A stretch of DNA of 64,000 nt from assembly GCF_965230735.1 (NCBI RefSeq), contig NZ_OZ246016.1, forward strand, positions 2,790,001 through 2,854,000, read 5' to 3'. Below, one piece after another: positions 1 to 8,897 of this stretch. Each line of letters opens with the position of its first letter. The first letter of the stretch is position 1. The notes under the pieces are model-generated. The model made no database searches, was not told the origin of the DNA, and saw only the letters and a list, made by a program, of their open reading frames with translations. A program made the translations under genes and the position numbers. Origin of the DNA: Motiliproteus sp965230735 (GTDB lineage Bacteria; Pseudomonadota; Gammaproteobacteria; Pseudomonadales; Balneatricaceae).

Positions 1-703
1 GCCATCCCCACCAATACAGGTAGCCAAATAACAGCAGCGCCAAAGCGAACCACTGCAGCGCATACCCCTGGTGCTTATAGGCAGGCATGACACTGACCGA
101 CCAGCGCGTATCCGCCTCGATCAACGGCCGCTGCAGTCTCAATACAGCCGGATACAGTGACTGTTGCCACTGCTGTTGCAACCGAGCCAGGTCGACCTGC
201 TGAATCCGCTTCGGCCAGCCCGATGACCAGTGGTCAGTCGATAGCAGCAAGCCACGGCCCGGTGCGACCAACATCCCCTCCAGCGTCAGGATACGGCCGC
301 CCAGACCCTGCACCAGAGGTGCCGGGTTGGGGAGCTGCTGTCGATCGAGAGAAGCCGCGATCCAGCCCAGGTTGACCACACCGTATAGACCGGTACTCAC
401 TTCCTCGAACGGCAGCAGCAGTTCATAACCGACCCGGCCGTCACGGGTACGGTTGTCGAGTAGTAGCAGGTAGCGAAGATCCAGCCGTGCCCGGATCGAT
501 ACCGGGTAAGGCAGCGTTGCCGCCTCGATCGGAAGCCTGGCGGCAGGCGCCGTATGTTCCAGCCGTGTCAGCAGTTGCTGCTTTTGCTCAGCCCGGTCGA
601 GTTGCCAGAATCCCAGTCCGAGCAGAATCGGTAGCAACAGCCCGCCCAACAGGACACAAATGCGTCGAGTTTTCCGTGTGGGTCTATCTTTACTCTGACT
701 CAT
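1..703 (-). CDS. SURF1 family cytochrome oxidase assembly protein (3' end beyond window)
   Basis: The reading frame is open from an ATG at 703 to the window edge, giving 234 residues without a stop. An N-terminal membrane segment (about residues 15-32, ending in a GFWQLDRAEQK motif) and a C-terminal one (ALQWFALALLLFGYLYWWGW) bracket a periplasmic domain, the usual SURF1 plan. SURF1 proteins help insert heme a into subunit I of aa3-type oxidases. It lies downstream of ctaE on the same strand, separated by the oppositely oriented DUF2909 gene, so it probably has its own promoter in the 89 bp between 704 and 792. Only the C-terminal few residues should be missing. Confidence 0.9.
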   Translation of the reverse strand, partial: MSQSKDRPTRKTRRICVLLGGLLLPILLGLGFWQLDRAEQKQQLLTRLEHTAPAARLPIEAATLPYPVSIRARLDLRYLLLLDNRTRDGRVGYELLLPFEEVSTGLYGVVNLGWIAASLDRQQLPNPAPLVQGLGGRILTLEGMLVAPGRGLLLSTDHWSSGWPKRIQQVDLARLQQQWQQSLYPAVLRLQRPLIEADTRWSVSVMPAYKHQGYALQWFALALLLFGYLYWWGW

Positions 704-792
704 CACTGTTTTCCTGCTGGCGGGACAGGGTTCCTGGACGGGGTCCTGATCCAGATTGAGCAGCATCCCTTAGGCGCCAGGGAGTACTTGTC

Positions 793-993
793 ATGTTCAA
801 ACTGCTGTTGTTGTTCGTCTTTGCCGCCATCGTTGCCAGCTTGATGGCGGCGCTCTATTTTCTTATTTCAGACCGTGCTGACAGTCACCGAACCGTCAAT
901 GCCCTGGGTTTACGGGTCGCCCTGAGCCTGCTGCTGGTGGCGCTGCTGCTGATCGGCTTTTTCACCGGCCAACTCCAACCCCACGGCCTTTAA
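793..993 (+). CDS. DUF2909 small twin-transmembrane protein
   Basis: A 66-residue protein made almost entirely of two hydrophobic segments (about residues 3-26 and 41-60) joined by a short polar loop with the SDRADSHRTVNALGLRVALS stretch typical of DUF2909. Members of this family sit in cytochrome c oxidase clusters of gammaproteobacteria, usually between coxIII and SURF1, but the molecular role is not known. A GGGAG ribosome-binding site precedes the ATG. Here the gene is inverted relative to the oxidase operon and ends 5 bp from the ctaE stop, tail to tail. Confidence 0.85.
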   Translation: MFKLLLLFVFAAIVASLMAALYFLISDRADSHRTVNALGLRVALSLLLVALLLIGFFTGQLQPHGL

Positions 994-1005
994 CACCGTT
1001 AAAGG
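987..1005. terminator. Perfect inverted repeat carrying both convergent stop codons
   Basis: CCTTTAAC-acc-GTTAAAGG is a perfect 8-bp stem with a 3-nt loop. It contains the TAA of the DUF2909 gene on the plus strand and the TAA of ctaE on the minus strand, one in each arm. It lacks a clear T-run on either side, so a role as a bidirectional 3'-end stabiliser is more likely than a strong intrinsic terminator. Confidence 0.4.
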
Positions 1006-1886
1006 ATGTAGACGAACAGAAACAGCCCGACCCAAACCACATCCACGAAGTGCCAGTACCAGCTGACCGCCTCAAAACCGAAGTGGTTATCGGCGCTGAA
1101 GTGGCCTTTGAGTACCCGTAAAAAGATGATGATCAGCATCACCGTTCCCAAGGTCACGTGGGCCCCATGGAAACCGGTCAAGATGAAAAACGTGGCGCCG
1201 TAGATTCCGGCCTGCAGCGTCAGCCCCAGCTCGGTATAGGCGACGATATACTCTTCGATTTGAAAGCCCAGGAAACACAATCCCAGCAGCACCGTCACCC
1301 CCAGCCAGACCTGCACCCGGTCACGATCGCCCAGCTTGAGGCTCTTGTGGGCGATGGTCAGGGTAACGCTGGAGCTCAACAGCAGCACCGTATTCAGCAG
1401 CGGAATCCCCCAGGGGCTGATCACCTCTTTCGGGCCGGGGAAACGCTCCATATCCGGGGTCTGCATCAACGGCCATTGCGCGCTGAAACCCTGCCAGAGC
1501 TCATTCGCAATCGCCTTATCGCCCTCACCACCCAACCAGGGAACGGCGAAGTTGCGTACATAAAACAGGGCACCGAAAAAAGCCGCAAAAAACATCACTT
1601 CTGAAAAAATGAACCAGCTCATCCCCCAGCGGAACGAACGATCCATCTGGTCACTGTAAAGACCCAGTTGGCTCTCACGGATAACACTGGCAAACCAGCG
1701 GAACACCACCCAGACCATCAGCAGCGTACCGGCAATCAACAGCCAGCCGGCGCCGCCCTGCCCGTCACTCCCAAGCGAATTGATGGTGCCCGCTGCACCC
1801 AGCGCCATCAGAAACAGCGCCACGGAGGCGATGATCGGCCAATAACTGTTAGCCGGGACGTAATAGGTGGTAGTAGGGCTACTCAT
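999..1886 (-). CDS. ctaE: Cytochrome c oxidase subunit III
   Basis: A 295-residue integral membrane protein with the family signatures SEVMFFAAFFGALFYVR and, at the C-terminus, WYWHFVDVVWVGLFLFVYIL. Subunit III stabilises the catalytic core and supports proton uptake in the aa3 oxidase. The start ATG overlaps the ctaG stop by 4 bp (ATGA), so it is translationally coupled to ctaG. No DUF2970 gene lies between ctaG and ctaE, unlike in many related clusters. It is the last gene of the ctaC-ctaD-ctaG-ctaE operon. Confidence 0.97.
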   Translation of the reverse strand: MSSPTTTYYVPANSYWPIIASVALFLMALGAAGTINSLGSDGQGGAGWLLIAGTLLMVWVVFRWFASVIRESQLGLYSDQMDRSFRWGMSWFIFSEVMFFAAFFGALFYVRNFAVPWLGGEGDKAIANELWQGFSAQWPLMQTPDMERFPGPKEVISPWGIPLLNTVLLLSSSVTLTIAHKSLKLGDRDRVQVWLGVTVLLGLCFLGFQIEEYIVAYTELGLTLQAGIYGATFFILTGFHGAHVTLGTVMLIIIFLRVLKGHFSADNHFGFEAVSWYWHFVDVVWVGLFLFVYIL

Positions 1887-2512
1887 AATGTACTCCTCGG
1901 CACCGTTGCCTGCTCCGCGTCGGGCTGGCGGAGACTGAGTCGAACATCGCTACCGGCAGTGGCATCAAACAACGTATAGGAGAGCGTGATAGTGCCGATA
2001 TGCTCCGGCAGGTCCGGATCGATCATCAGCACCAACGGCATGGTTTGACGCATCTTGGGTCCCAGTGACTGAGATTCGAAACAGAAGCAGTTGACCTTCT
2101 GCAGATACCCCGCCGCCTCAGCCGGTGCCACGCTGGGCACCGCCCGTGCCACCATCTCCCGGGTGGTCGGATTCATCGCCAGATAGCTGGTCATCGCCTG
2201 CTCCCCGGGGTAAACCGACAGCTCAGCCTGCTCGGGTTGAAACTGCCAGGGCATGCCCTCGTTGTTAACGGCGATCAGTTGTACCCGCACCAACCGGGTC
2301 CGATCGATCACGAACGGCTGGTTGGGTTCACCGGTGCGGGTCACCTTGCCGTTGATTCCGGTCAGTTCGCAGAACACGTCATAGAGGGGGGCCAGCGCAA
2401 AGCCAAAGCCAAACATCAGCACCGCCAGCAACAGCAGTCGCCGAGCCATGCGGATGGGATCCTTGCGATCCGGTGGCCTGGGAGCCTGAGGTGAATGTAT
2501 GTCAGCCATCAT
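1883..2512 (-). CDS. ctaG: Cytochrome c oxidase assembly protein CtaG/Cox11
   Basis: A 209-residue protein with one N-terminal membrane helix (about residues 24-41) and a periplasmic immunoglobulin-like domain that delivers copper to the CuB site of subunit I. The copper-binding CFCF motif is present in KVNCFCFESQSL, and a further Cys follows the helix in YDVFCELTGINGKV. The first ATG of an ATGATG pair overlaps the ctaD stop (ATGA); the second ATG, 3 bp later, is an equally possible start. It is translationally coupled on both sides. Confidence 0.95.
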   Translation of the reverse strand: MMADIHSPQAPRPPDRKDPIRMARRLLLLAVLMFGFGFALAPLYDVFCELTGINGKVTRTGEPNQPFVIDRTRLVRVQLIAVNNEGMPWQFQPEQAELSVYPGEQAMTSYLAMNPTTREMVARAVPSVAPAEAAGYLQKVNCFCFESQSLGPKMRQTMPLVLMIDPDLPEHIGTITLSYTLFDATAGSDVRLSLRQPDAEQATVPRSTL

Positions 2513-4116
2513 CGCCCTCCCTTGGTTAACAGCAGTTCGACCTTGGTGTCTGGCGGCTCGCTAAAGCTGTGATAGGGCGCCGGTGACGGCAGGCTCCACT
2601 CCAGCCCCTGGGATCCTTCCCAGACCCGTTTGTCAGCCGGCTCCCCTTCGCGTACGCACTTGACGATGTTGTAAATAAACAGCAACTGCGAAAACCCGAA
2701 CATAAAGGCGCCGATCGAGGCGACCATATTGAAATCGGCAAACTGCAGCGCGTAATCGGGAATTCGGCGCGGCATACCCGCCAAGCCGATAAAGTGCATC
2801 GGAAAGAAGGTCAGGTTGACCCCGATAAACGACAGCCAGAAGTGCCACTTACCCATCGCTTCGTCGTAGTAGCGGCCGGTCCATTTCGGCAACCAGTAGT
2901 AAACCGCGGCCATGATGGAGAACACCGCTCCGGGCACCAGCACATAATGGAAGTGGGCAACCACGAAATAGGTATCGTGATATTGGAAGTCGGCCGGTGC
3001 GATCGCCAGCATCAAGCCGGAGAACCCGCCGATGGTGAACAGCACCACAAACGCCAGCGAGAACAGCATCGGCGTCTCGAAGGTCATCGAGCCACGGAAC
3101 ATGGTGGCGACCCAGTTGAACACCTTAACCCCGGTCGGCACCGCAATCAGCATGGTCGAGAACATGAAAAACAGCTCGCCGACCAACGGCAGCCCGACGG
3201 TAAACATATGGTGGGCCCAGACGATAAAGGAGAGCAGCGCGATCGACGAAGTGGCCCAGACCATGGAGGTATAGCCGAACAACCGTTTGCGGGCGAAGGT
3301 CGGAATGATCTGCGACACGATCCCGAACGCGGGCAGAATCATGATATAGACCTCGGGGTGGCCGAAGAACCAGAATACGTGCTGGAACAACACCGGATCG
3401 CCACCACCGGCGGCATCGAAGAAACTGGTGCCGAAGTGGATATCCATCAACATCATCGTGACCACCCCGGCCAGCACCGGCATCGCCGCAATCAGCAGGA
3501 AGGCGGTGATCAACCAGGTCCAGACGAACAGCGGCATATCCATCATTTTCATGCCGGGCGCCCGCAGGTTGAGAATGGTGGCGATAATATTGATCGCCCC
3601 CATGATCGAGCTGATCCCCATCATATGGACCGCAAAGATAAAGTAGGTCACGCTCGGCGGCGCATAGGTGGTCGACAGCGGCGCATAAAAGGTCCAGCCG
3701 AAGTTGGGCGCCCCGCCCTCCATAAACAGGGTCATAAACATCAGGCTGAAGGCAAACGGAAGAATCCAGAAGCTCCAGTTGTTCATTCGCGGCAGCGCCA
3801 TATCGGGCGCGCCGATCATCATTGGCACCATCCAGTTGGCGAGCCCGACAAAGGCCGGCATCACCGCTCCGAACACCATGATCAGGCCGTGCATGGTGGT
3901 CATCTGGTTGAAGAACTCCGGCTGGACAAATTGCAGGCCCGGTTGGAACAGCTCGGCCCGAATGACCAACGCCATGGTGCCGCCGGCAAAGAACATCGTC
4001 AGCGAAAAGATCAGGTAAAGGGTGCCGATATCCTTATGGTTAGTGGTCAGCAGCCAGCGCATCAAACCCGAGGGCGGCGTGGCGTGGTGGGACGACATGG
4101 CATGAGTTGAGCTCAT
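2509..4116 (-). CDS. ctaD: Cytochrome c oxidase subunit I (aa3 type)
   Basis: The catalytic heme-copper subunit, about 535 residues with 12 predicted membrane helices. The low-spin heme ligand lies in MTTMHGLIMVFGAVMPAF, the CuB His and cross-linked Tyr in FFGHPEVYIMILPAFG, two further CuB His in WAHHMF, and the heme ligands in DTYFVVAHFHYVL. The HPEVY motif places it in the A-type family. I chose the ATG at 4116 because the TAGGAG ribosome site is 8 nt upstream; a GTG one codon earlier (4119) is also in frame. It follows ctaC closely and overlaps ctaG. Confidence 0.97.
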   Translation of the reverse strand: MSSTHAMSSHHATPPSGLMRWLLTTNHKDIGTLYLIFSLTMFFAGGTMALVIRAELFQPGLQFVQPEFFNQMTTMHGLIMVFGAVMPAFVGLANWMVPMMIGAPDMALPRMNNWSFWILPFAFSLMFMTLFMEGGAPNFGWTFYAPLSTTYAPPSVTYFIFAVHMMGISSIMGAINIIATILNLRAPGMKMMDMPLFVWTWLITAFLLIAAMPVLAGVVTMMLMDIHFGTSFFDAAGGGDPVLFQHVFWFFGHPEVYIMILPAFGIVSQIIPTFARKRLFGYTSMVWATSSIALLSFIVWAHHMFTVGLPLVGELFFMFSTMLIAVPTGVKVFNWVATMFRGSMTFETPMLFSLAFVVLFTIGGFSGLMLAIAPADFQYHDTYFVVAHFHYVLVPGAVFSIMAAVYYWLPKWTGRYYDEAMGKWHFWLSFIGVNLTFFPMHFIGLAGMPRRIPDYALQFADFNMVASIGAFMFGFSQLLFIYNIVKCVREGEPADKRVWEGSQGLEWSLPSPAPYHSFSEPPDTKVELLLTKGGR

Positions 4117-4127
4117 CACAGTCTCTC

Positions 4128-5681
4128 CTAAAGCGACAGTCGCGCCTTAACCTGGTCCGCGGTTACCGCAGCACCGCCGTTGTCCCAGGCGCTGCGCTCG
4201 TAACTGATGATGGCAGCCAGCTGCTCGGCACTGAGTGTGGCGCCGAAGGCCGCCATCGCCGTACCCGGCTTACCGTTGACCACGATATCGATATGGGCCT
4301 CAGCCGGCCCCGTCACCAAGCCACTGCCCTTGAGCGCCGGGAACACACCGTTGACCCCAAGTCCGCTGGGCTGATGACAGACACTGCAATGCTGAAGATA
4401 CAGCGTTTGACCATCGACGGCGCCGGCTGAGGTTTCCGCGGTGGTCTCGGGTGTAGCTTCAGCTGCCTCTTGGTTCGTTGTCAGCGAACCCCCGGCAGCC
4501 ATCGGCTCCGAGGCGGCTCCTGCGGCGCTGCTCGACGACGCCGAGTCGCCGGCCTGTGCCGATGCGGTATCGCTGCCCAGCAGGGCCACTATCTGTTTCG
4601 GCATCACCGCCTCACCACGGTTACCCCAGGCATTGCGTTCGTAGGTGATGACCGCGGCCAGATCCACGGCATCCAACTGTTGCCCAAAGGCCTGCATCGC
4701 CGTACCGCTACGACCATTGAGAACAATATCGACATGGGCCTCGGGATCGTCGGCAATCAGGGAACTGCCCTTGAGTGCGGGGAAAGCACCGGGCACACCT
4801 TCACCGCCCGGCTGGTGACAAGCGGCACACTGACTCTGATAAACCGCCTCACCCCGCACCATCAGCTCATCCAGACTCCAGTCACGCTCTGCGGCACCGG
4901 CCCGCTGTTGTGCCGCACTGCGACTGTCTGCCAGCCACTGGTCGAACTCTGCTTCGGAAACCACTTCGATCACCACCGGCATAAAGCCGTGATCCTTACC
5001 GCACAGCTCGGCGCACTGGCCCCGATAGGTGCCGGTTTGCTCCGGAATCGTCCAGACCTCATTGATAAAGCCCGGAATCGCATCTTTTTTGACCGCCAGT
5101 GCCGGCACCCACCAGGAGTGAATCACGTCGTTAGAGGTCAGAAGAAAGCGGATTTTACGATTGACCGGCAGAACCAGCGGGCGATCGACCTCAAGCAGGT
5201 AGTTTTTGCCCTTGGGCTTTTCATTGTTGATCTGCGATTTCGGGGTTGCCAGGTTGCTGAAAAAATCAACCTGCTCACCGACATAGTGATAACGCCATTT
5301 CCACTGATAGCCGGTTATCTGCACGGTCAGATCGCCTTCACGCTTGTCATACATTGCCATCAGCGTGCGACTGGCCGGCAGCGCCATGGCGACCAGGATG
5401 ACGAAGGGAATCAGAGTCCAGAGAATTTCAACCCAGGTACTCTCATGGAAATGGTGAGCCTGGGCGCCGAGAGATTTACGGTGATGGATGATGGACCATA
5501 ACATCACCCCAAACACCACCACCGCGATCGCTACGCAGATATAGAAAATCAGCATATGAAGATCGAAAACCGATCGGCTGATTTCGGTAATGCCTGGCTT
5601 AAGGTTCAACTGCCAGTCGGCAGCGGTTCGTTCCGTGAAGCCGCCCGCAACCAGCAGAACCAAAGCGATTGCTGGTCGCAT
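4128..5681 (-). CDS. ctaC: Cytochrome c oxidase subunit II with two C-terminal cytochrome c domains
   Basis: 517 residues: signal peptide, two membrane helices, the cupredoxin CuA domain, then two class I cytochrome c domains. CuA ligands are visible in CAELCGKDHGFM (Cys223, Cys227, His231, Met234). The first heme site is CAACH at about residue 285 and the second CSVCH at about residue 432, separated by a Ser/Ala/Glu-rich linker. The two c domains are clear duplicates (GVPGAFPALKGS versus GVNGVFPALKGS). Many bacterial CtaC proteins carry no or one c domain, so this is a longer electron-entry arm. The gene has a GGGAGG ribosome site and leads the operon. Confidence 0.95.
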   Translation of the reverse strand: MRPAIALVLLVAGGFTERTAADWQLNLKPGITEISRSVFDLHMLIFYICVAIAVVVFGVMLWSIIHHRKSLGAQAHHFHESTWVEILWTLIPFVILVAMALPASRTLMAMYDKREGDLTVQITGYQWKWRYHYVGEQVDFFSNLATPKSQINNEKPKGKNYLLEVDRPLVLPVNRKIRFLLTSNDVIHSWWVPALAVKKDAIPGFINEVWTIPEQTGTYRGQCAELCGKDHGFMPVVIEVVSEAEFDQWLADSRSAAQQRAGAAERDWSLDELMVRGEAVYQSQCAACHQPGGEGVPGAFPALKGSSLIADDPEAHVDIVLNGRSGTAMQAFGQQLDAVDLAAVITYERNAWGNRGEAVMPKQIVALLGSDTASAQAGDSASSSSAAGAASEPMAAGGSLTTNQEAAEATPETTAETSAGAVDGQTLYLQHCSVCHQPSGLGVNGVFPALKGSGLVTGPAEAHIDIVVNGKPGTAMAAFGATLSAEQLAAIISYERSAWDNGGAAVTADQVKARLSL

Positions 5682-5752
5682 GGATCTGCCTCCCGAGTCC
5701 GGATAAGGCGCCTGTGGTCGTTATACCCGAGCATTCGACTCGGATAGACGGA

Positions 5753-5781
5753 AGTATAGCCGCTGACCAGCAGGCTTCTAA
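5753..5781 (-). promoter_or_regulatory. Putative sigma70 promoter of the cytochrome oxidase operon
   Basis: On the minus strand TTAGAA and TATACT are separated by 17 bp, about 70 bp upstream of the ctaC ATG. The -10 matches the consensus in five of six positions, the -35 in four. This is pattern matching only. Confidence 0.35.
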
Positions 5782-5997
5782 TTTTCTGAACGGGAGGTGG
5801 TAGCTGCGACGACGGAAAGCGTCTGAAGAATAATTCGGCAACAGGTCCTGCAGCAGGTCAAAGACCCAAACAATACGGCGACAATTTATTCTTTATAAAC
5901 AATTTGTTAGGAAATGGATTACACAAATCACTTTACAGCGAGCGATTTAAAACTGATCGCGATTAGAGAGCTGTTTTTTATCTCGGATAATTATTAA
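5782..5997. other. AT-rich intergenic region without a gene
   Basis: Between the oxidase operon promoter and the 3' end of the acetyltransferase gene. It is visibly AT-rich (runs such as ttattctttataaacaat) but I see no convincing reading frame. It could hold regulatory sites for the oxidase operon. Confidence 0.4.
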
Positions 5998-6024
5998 CGA
6001 AGCCCGAGATCAGCCCGGGCTTCG
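5998..6024 (-). terminator. Terminator of the acetyltransferase gene
   Basis: A 9-bp perfect stem, CGAAGCCCG with CGGGCTTCG, and a 9-nt loop lies 25 bp after the stop codon. On the minus strand it is followed by an AT-rich GTTAATAATTAT stretch. Confidence 0.6.
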
Positions 6025-6048
6025 ATGGCTGGGCGTGCGACCGGCAGC

Positions 6049-8790
6049 TTAATGTGCCAGTCGCGTCCGCTGCCACTCCTCGGTGGGCTCATTGAGCATC
6101 ATCTTCATCTCAATGGCCTCTTCCTCGGCGTTATAGCTGTTTTCAAAGCCAAGCTTCTTGGCCAGTTTCTGCATACCCAGATTGCTGGTCATGGTGGTCC
6201 CCATGATCTCCAGGGTGCCGCGTTCACGACAATAATCGATCATCTTCTGCATCAGCAGCTTGCCCAGCCCTTCACCCTGCAGCTCATCGAGCAGTACCAC
6301 GGCGAATTCGGCCGAGACATTATCGGCGTCGGTGGTGGTCCGGACCACACCCAGGGTTTCGTTGCCGGGCTTGCCGTCGAGCCGTGGTGCGGTGGCGATA
6401 AAGGCCATCTCGCGGTCGTAGTCGATCTGAGTCCAGTTGGCCAGCTCATCATGATTGGGTTCGCCGCGGCTGTAGAAATAACGCAGTCGGATCGACTCCG
6501 GGCTTAATCGCTGGAAGAACTCCAGGTGGCGCGGTTCATCCTCGCCTCGGATGGGTCGCACCAGAACCTCGCGCCCCGAACGGAGCTGAATCGTGGTTTC
6601 GAGCTGCTCCGGATAGGGCGTGATGGCGGTCTTGACCGGCTGGCCTAAACCGATACTGGCATCGACCACCAGCAGCCCGTTGCTGTTGACCAACAGCGGA
6701 TGAATCTCCAGCGTGCGGAGATGGGGCAGATCGATCACCATCTCCGACAAGCGCACCAACACCTGACACAGGCTGTCCAGATGCTGTTCAAAGTTAATGC
6801 TGTTCTGTTTCAGAATCGGGTAGAAACGGGAGCGCCGAATCATCGCTTTCGCCAGACTCTTGTTTAGCGGCGGCATCATCAGCTGACGGTCGGCGCGCAC
6901 ATCGTGGCTGTAACCACCGATGCCGAAAAACACCATCGGACCAAACACCGGATCACGGGTGATGCCGGTGCAAACCTGCAGCGATTGGTAGCCGCGCTTC
7001 ATTCGCTGGATCGCGAAGCCACGGTATTCCTGTTCGCCGAATCGATCATCGATACGCCGCGACAACTCACCGACATGGTGTTCGAGTTCGGCCGGGTTGG
7101 TCAGGTCCAGCGCCAGATCACGCCAGCGCTGGGCATTTTCGTCGTCGTAGCAGAACGGATAGCAATTGTCTTTGTGGAGGGTCTTGATCGCAATCGGTGC
7201 TTCCAGCTTGCGGGCGATCTTGATCGCCTCCGCCACACTGTCGGCGTAGAAGGAGCTGGCACACTCGAATCCGTACAGCTCAAGAACGTCTGTCACCTCT
7301 TCATGACGCAGGTAATCGCGCCCATTCTCCATCGCCTGCTCGACCATCTGTTTGGCCTTATTCAACTTGGCCTCTTCCAGCTGCAGACTGACCGGCGTCG
7401 GTGTCTCCTTGAGCATGGTCTGATTACGACGGTGCCGCACCATATGCATAAAGGCGTCAGCGGCTTTTTCCGGGGTGATGTAGGTGGGAATCTTGGCATC
7501 GTTGAACAGGTTACGCGCCTCGATCGCACTCTGGCGCCCCATCCAACTGGTCAGAACGTTCCTGCGGGTACGCTTGGCAGCGCTGATCACCGCCTCAGCC
7601 GTAGCGGCACTGGGCGCCATCTGGGTCGGCGCGTGCAACACCAGCAGCGCATCCACCCCCTTGGCCTTGCTGAGAATTTCGACCGCTTTCTGGTAGACCT
7701 CGGGACTGGCGTCAGCATTAAGATCGACCGGATTCTGGGAGGCCTGTTCGTTGCCGGTCAACTCGGCCAGCGCTTCGACGGTTTCCGGCTGCAACTGCGC
7801 CAGTTTTACCCCGCCTTTGTCGACCAGTCGTTCAACCGCCATCGCGCTCGGCCCCATCCCGTTGGAGATCAACGCCAGACGTTCGCCATAAAGCGGCTTG
7901 ATGGTGGTCAGAGTCTCCAGTGCATCGAACAGCTCGTCGCTGCTATCAACCCGCACCGCACCGCAGCTGGTGAGGATAGAGTCATAGACTTCGTCAAACG
8001 TATCAACGCCAGGCGGCAACAGTTTCTTGCGGTCGGCATAGCCCAGTAGTGACAGGTTGCTTTTCAGTACCAACACCAGCTTATTGCGTGCCGCAGCCCG
8101 CAGTGCCGAGATGAAGTGAGGCGCATTGGTGATACTGTCGACCTGAATCAGCAACGAGCTGGTGTAGGGGTCGGTCGCCAGATAGTCGATCACGCTGGCC
8201 AAGTCGACATCGACGCCACCCCCCAGGGTCAGGAAGTTGGAGAAACCGATGCCCTGGCCATTGGCCCAGTCGATCATCGCGGTGCCGAGGATGCCGGACT
8301 GCCCCACGTAGGCAACATTGCCTTTACGGATATTCTGGTGGGCGTAACTGGCATTGAGCTTCATCGCCGGTACCAACAGCCCCATCCCTTCCGGCCCCAG
8401 GATTCGGATCCCGTAAGGATGCGCCGCATCGCGCAGGGCACGGTTGAAGGCGAAACGGTCTGCGTACTCGCTCTGTCCCAAGCGGGTACCCAACACCAAC
8501 GCCGCTTTTACCTTGCGCTGTCCCAGCGCTTCAATCTGGGCCGGAATTTTATCGGCCTCGGAACAGATCACCGCCAAATCCGGCATCTGCTCCAACTCAT
8601 CCAGCGAGGCAACACTCTTGACCCCGTCGAAGTGCTCCGGATGCTCTCCAACCCGGTAGATCGGATAGGAATAACCGCCTTCAACCAGGTTTTTCAGTAC
8701 GACCCGCCCCATGCTGTCAGGCTCAGGAGTCACGCCGAACAGGGCCACCGACTTGGGCTTAAAGAAACGCTTAAGGTATTGAGTGCTCAC
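6049..8790 (-). CDS. pat: Pat-type protein lysine acetyltransferase (acyl-CoA synthetase-like region + GNAT)
   Basis: 913 residues. The first two thirds resemble NDP-forming acyl-CoA synthetases: a CoA-binding Rossmann domain (from FFKPKSVALFGVTPEPDSMG), a ligase domain (around ILGPEGMGLLVPAMKLNASY) and an ATP-grasp region (about 485-710). The last 170 residues are a GNAT acetyltransferase with the acetyl-CoA loop LQGEGLGKLLMQ. This order matches E. coli PatZ/YfiQ, which acetylates lysines such as the catalytic one in acetyl-CoA synthetase and so damps acetate activation. The start is GTG (MSTQYLKRFF) with CTGGAG upstream. The gene stands alone between two terminators. Confidence 0.88.
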   Translation of the reverse strand: MSTQYLKRFFKPKSVALFGVTPEPDSMGRVVLKNLVEGGYSYPIYRVGEHPEHFDGVKSVASLDELEQMPDLAVICSEADKIPAQIEALGQRKVKAALVLGTRLGQSEYADRFAFNRALRDAAHPYGIRILGPEGMGLLVPAMKLNASYAHQNIRKGNVAYVGQSGILGTAMIDWANGQGIGFSNFLTLGGGVDVDLASVIDYLATDPYTSSLLIQVDSITNAPHFISALRAAARNKLVLVLKSNLSLLGYADRKKLLPPGVDTFDEVYDSILTSCGAVRVDSSDELFDALETLTTIKPLYGERLALISNGMGPSAMAVERLVDKGGVKLAQLQPETVEALAELTGNEQASQNPVDLNADASPEVYQKAVEILSKAKGVDALLVLHAPTQMAPSAATAEAVISAAKRTRRNVLTSWMGRQSAIEARNLFNDAKIPTYITPEKAADAFMHMVRHRRNQTMLKETPTPVSLQLEEAKLNKAKQMVEQAMENGRDYLRHEEVTDVLELYGFECASSFYADSVAEAIKIARKLEAPIAIKTLHKDNCYPFCYDDENAQRWRDLALDLTNPAELEHHVGELSRRIDDRFGEQEYRGFAIQRMKRGYQSLQVCTGITRDPVFGPMVFFGIGGYSHDVRADRQLMMPPLNKSLAKAMIRRSRFYPILKQNSINFEQHLDSLCQVLVRLSEMVIDLPHLRTLEIHPLLVNSNGLLVVDASIGLGQPVKTAITPYPEQLETTIQLRSGREVLVRPIRGEDEPRHLEFFQRLSPESIRLRYFYSRGEPNHDELANWTQIDYDREMAFIATAPRLDGKPGNETLGVVRTTTDADNVSAEFAVVLLDELQGEGLGKLLMQKMIDYCRERGTLEIMGTTMTSNLGMQKLAKKLGFENSYNAEEEAIEMKMMLNEPTEEWQRTRLAH

Positions 8791-8850
8791 CAGGAACTCC
8801 AGAAATGCTGCGGTGCAAAACGCTATTCTATCGCTGCTGCCCCCATAATA

Positions 8851-8876
8851 AAACAGGGCGCCTAAGCGCCCTGTTT
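8851..8876 (-). terminator. Terminator of htpG
   Basis: AAACAGGGCGC-ctaa-GCGCCCTGTTT, an 11-bp perfect stem 22 bp after the htpG stop. It is followed on the minus strand by TTATTATG, after the T-rich right arm. Confidence 0.85.
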
Positions 8877-8897
8877 CGTTTCTTGATAAAGGTCAGA

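Noticed and set aside
2794..4110. Long plus-strand open frame of 438 codons opposite ctaD
   Set aside because: It is the antisense shadow of a clear cytochrome oxidase gene, extremely His/Arg-rich, with no ribosome site.
5599..5841. Minus-strand frame of 80 codons upstream of ctaC
   Set aside because: It overlaps the ctaC start and the likely promoter in another frame and has no family features.
6904..8049. Plus-strand open frame of 381 codons opposite the acetyltransferase gene
   Set aside because: Antisense shadow; the minus-strand protein is clearly homologous to a known family.
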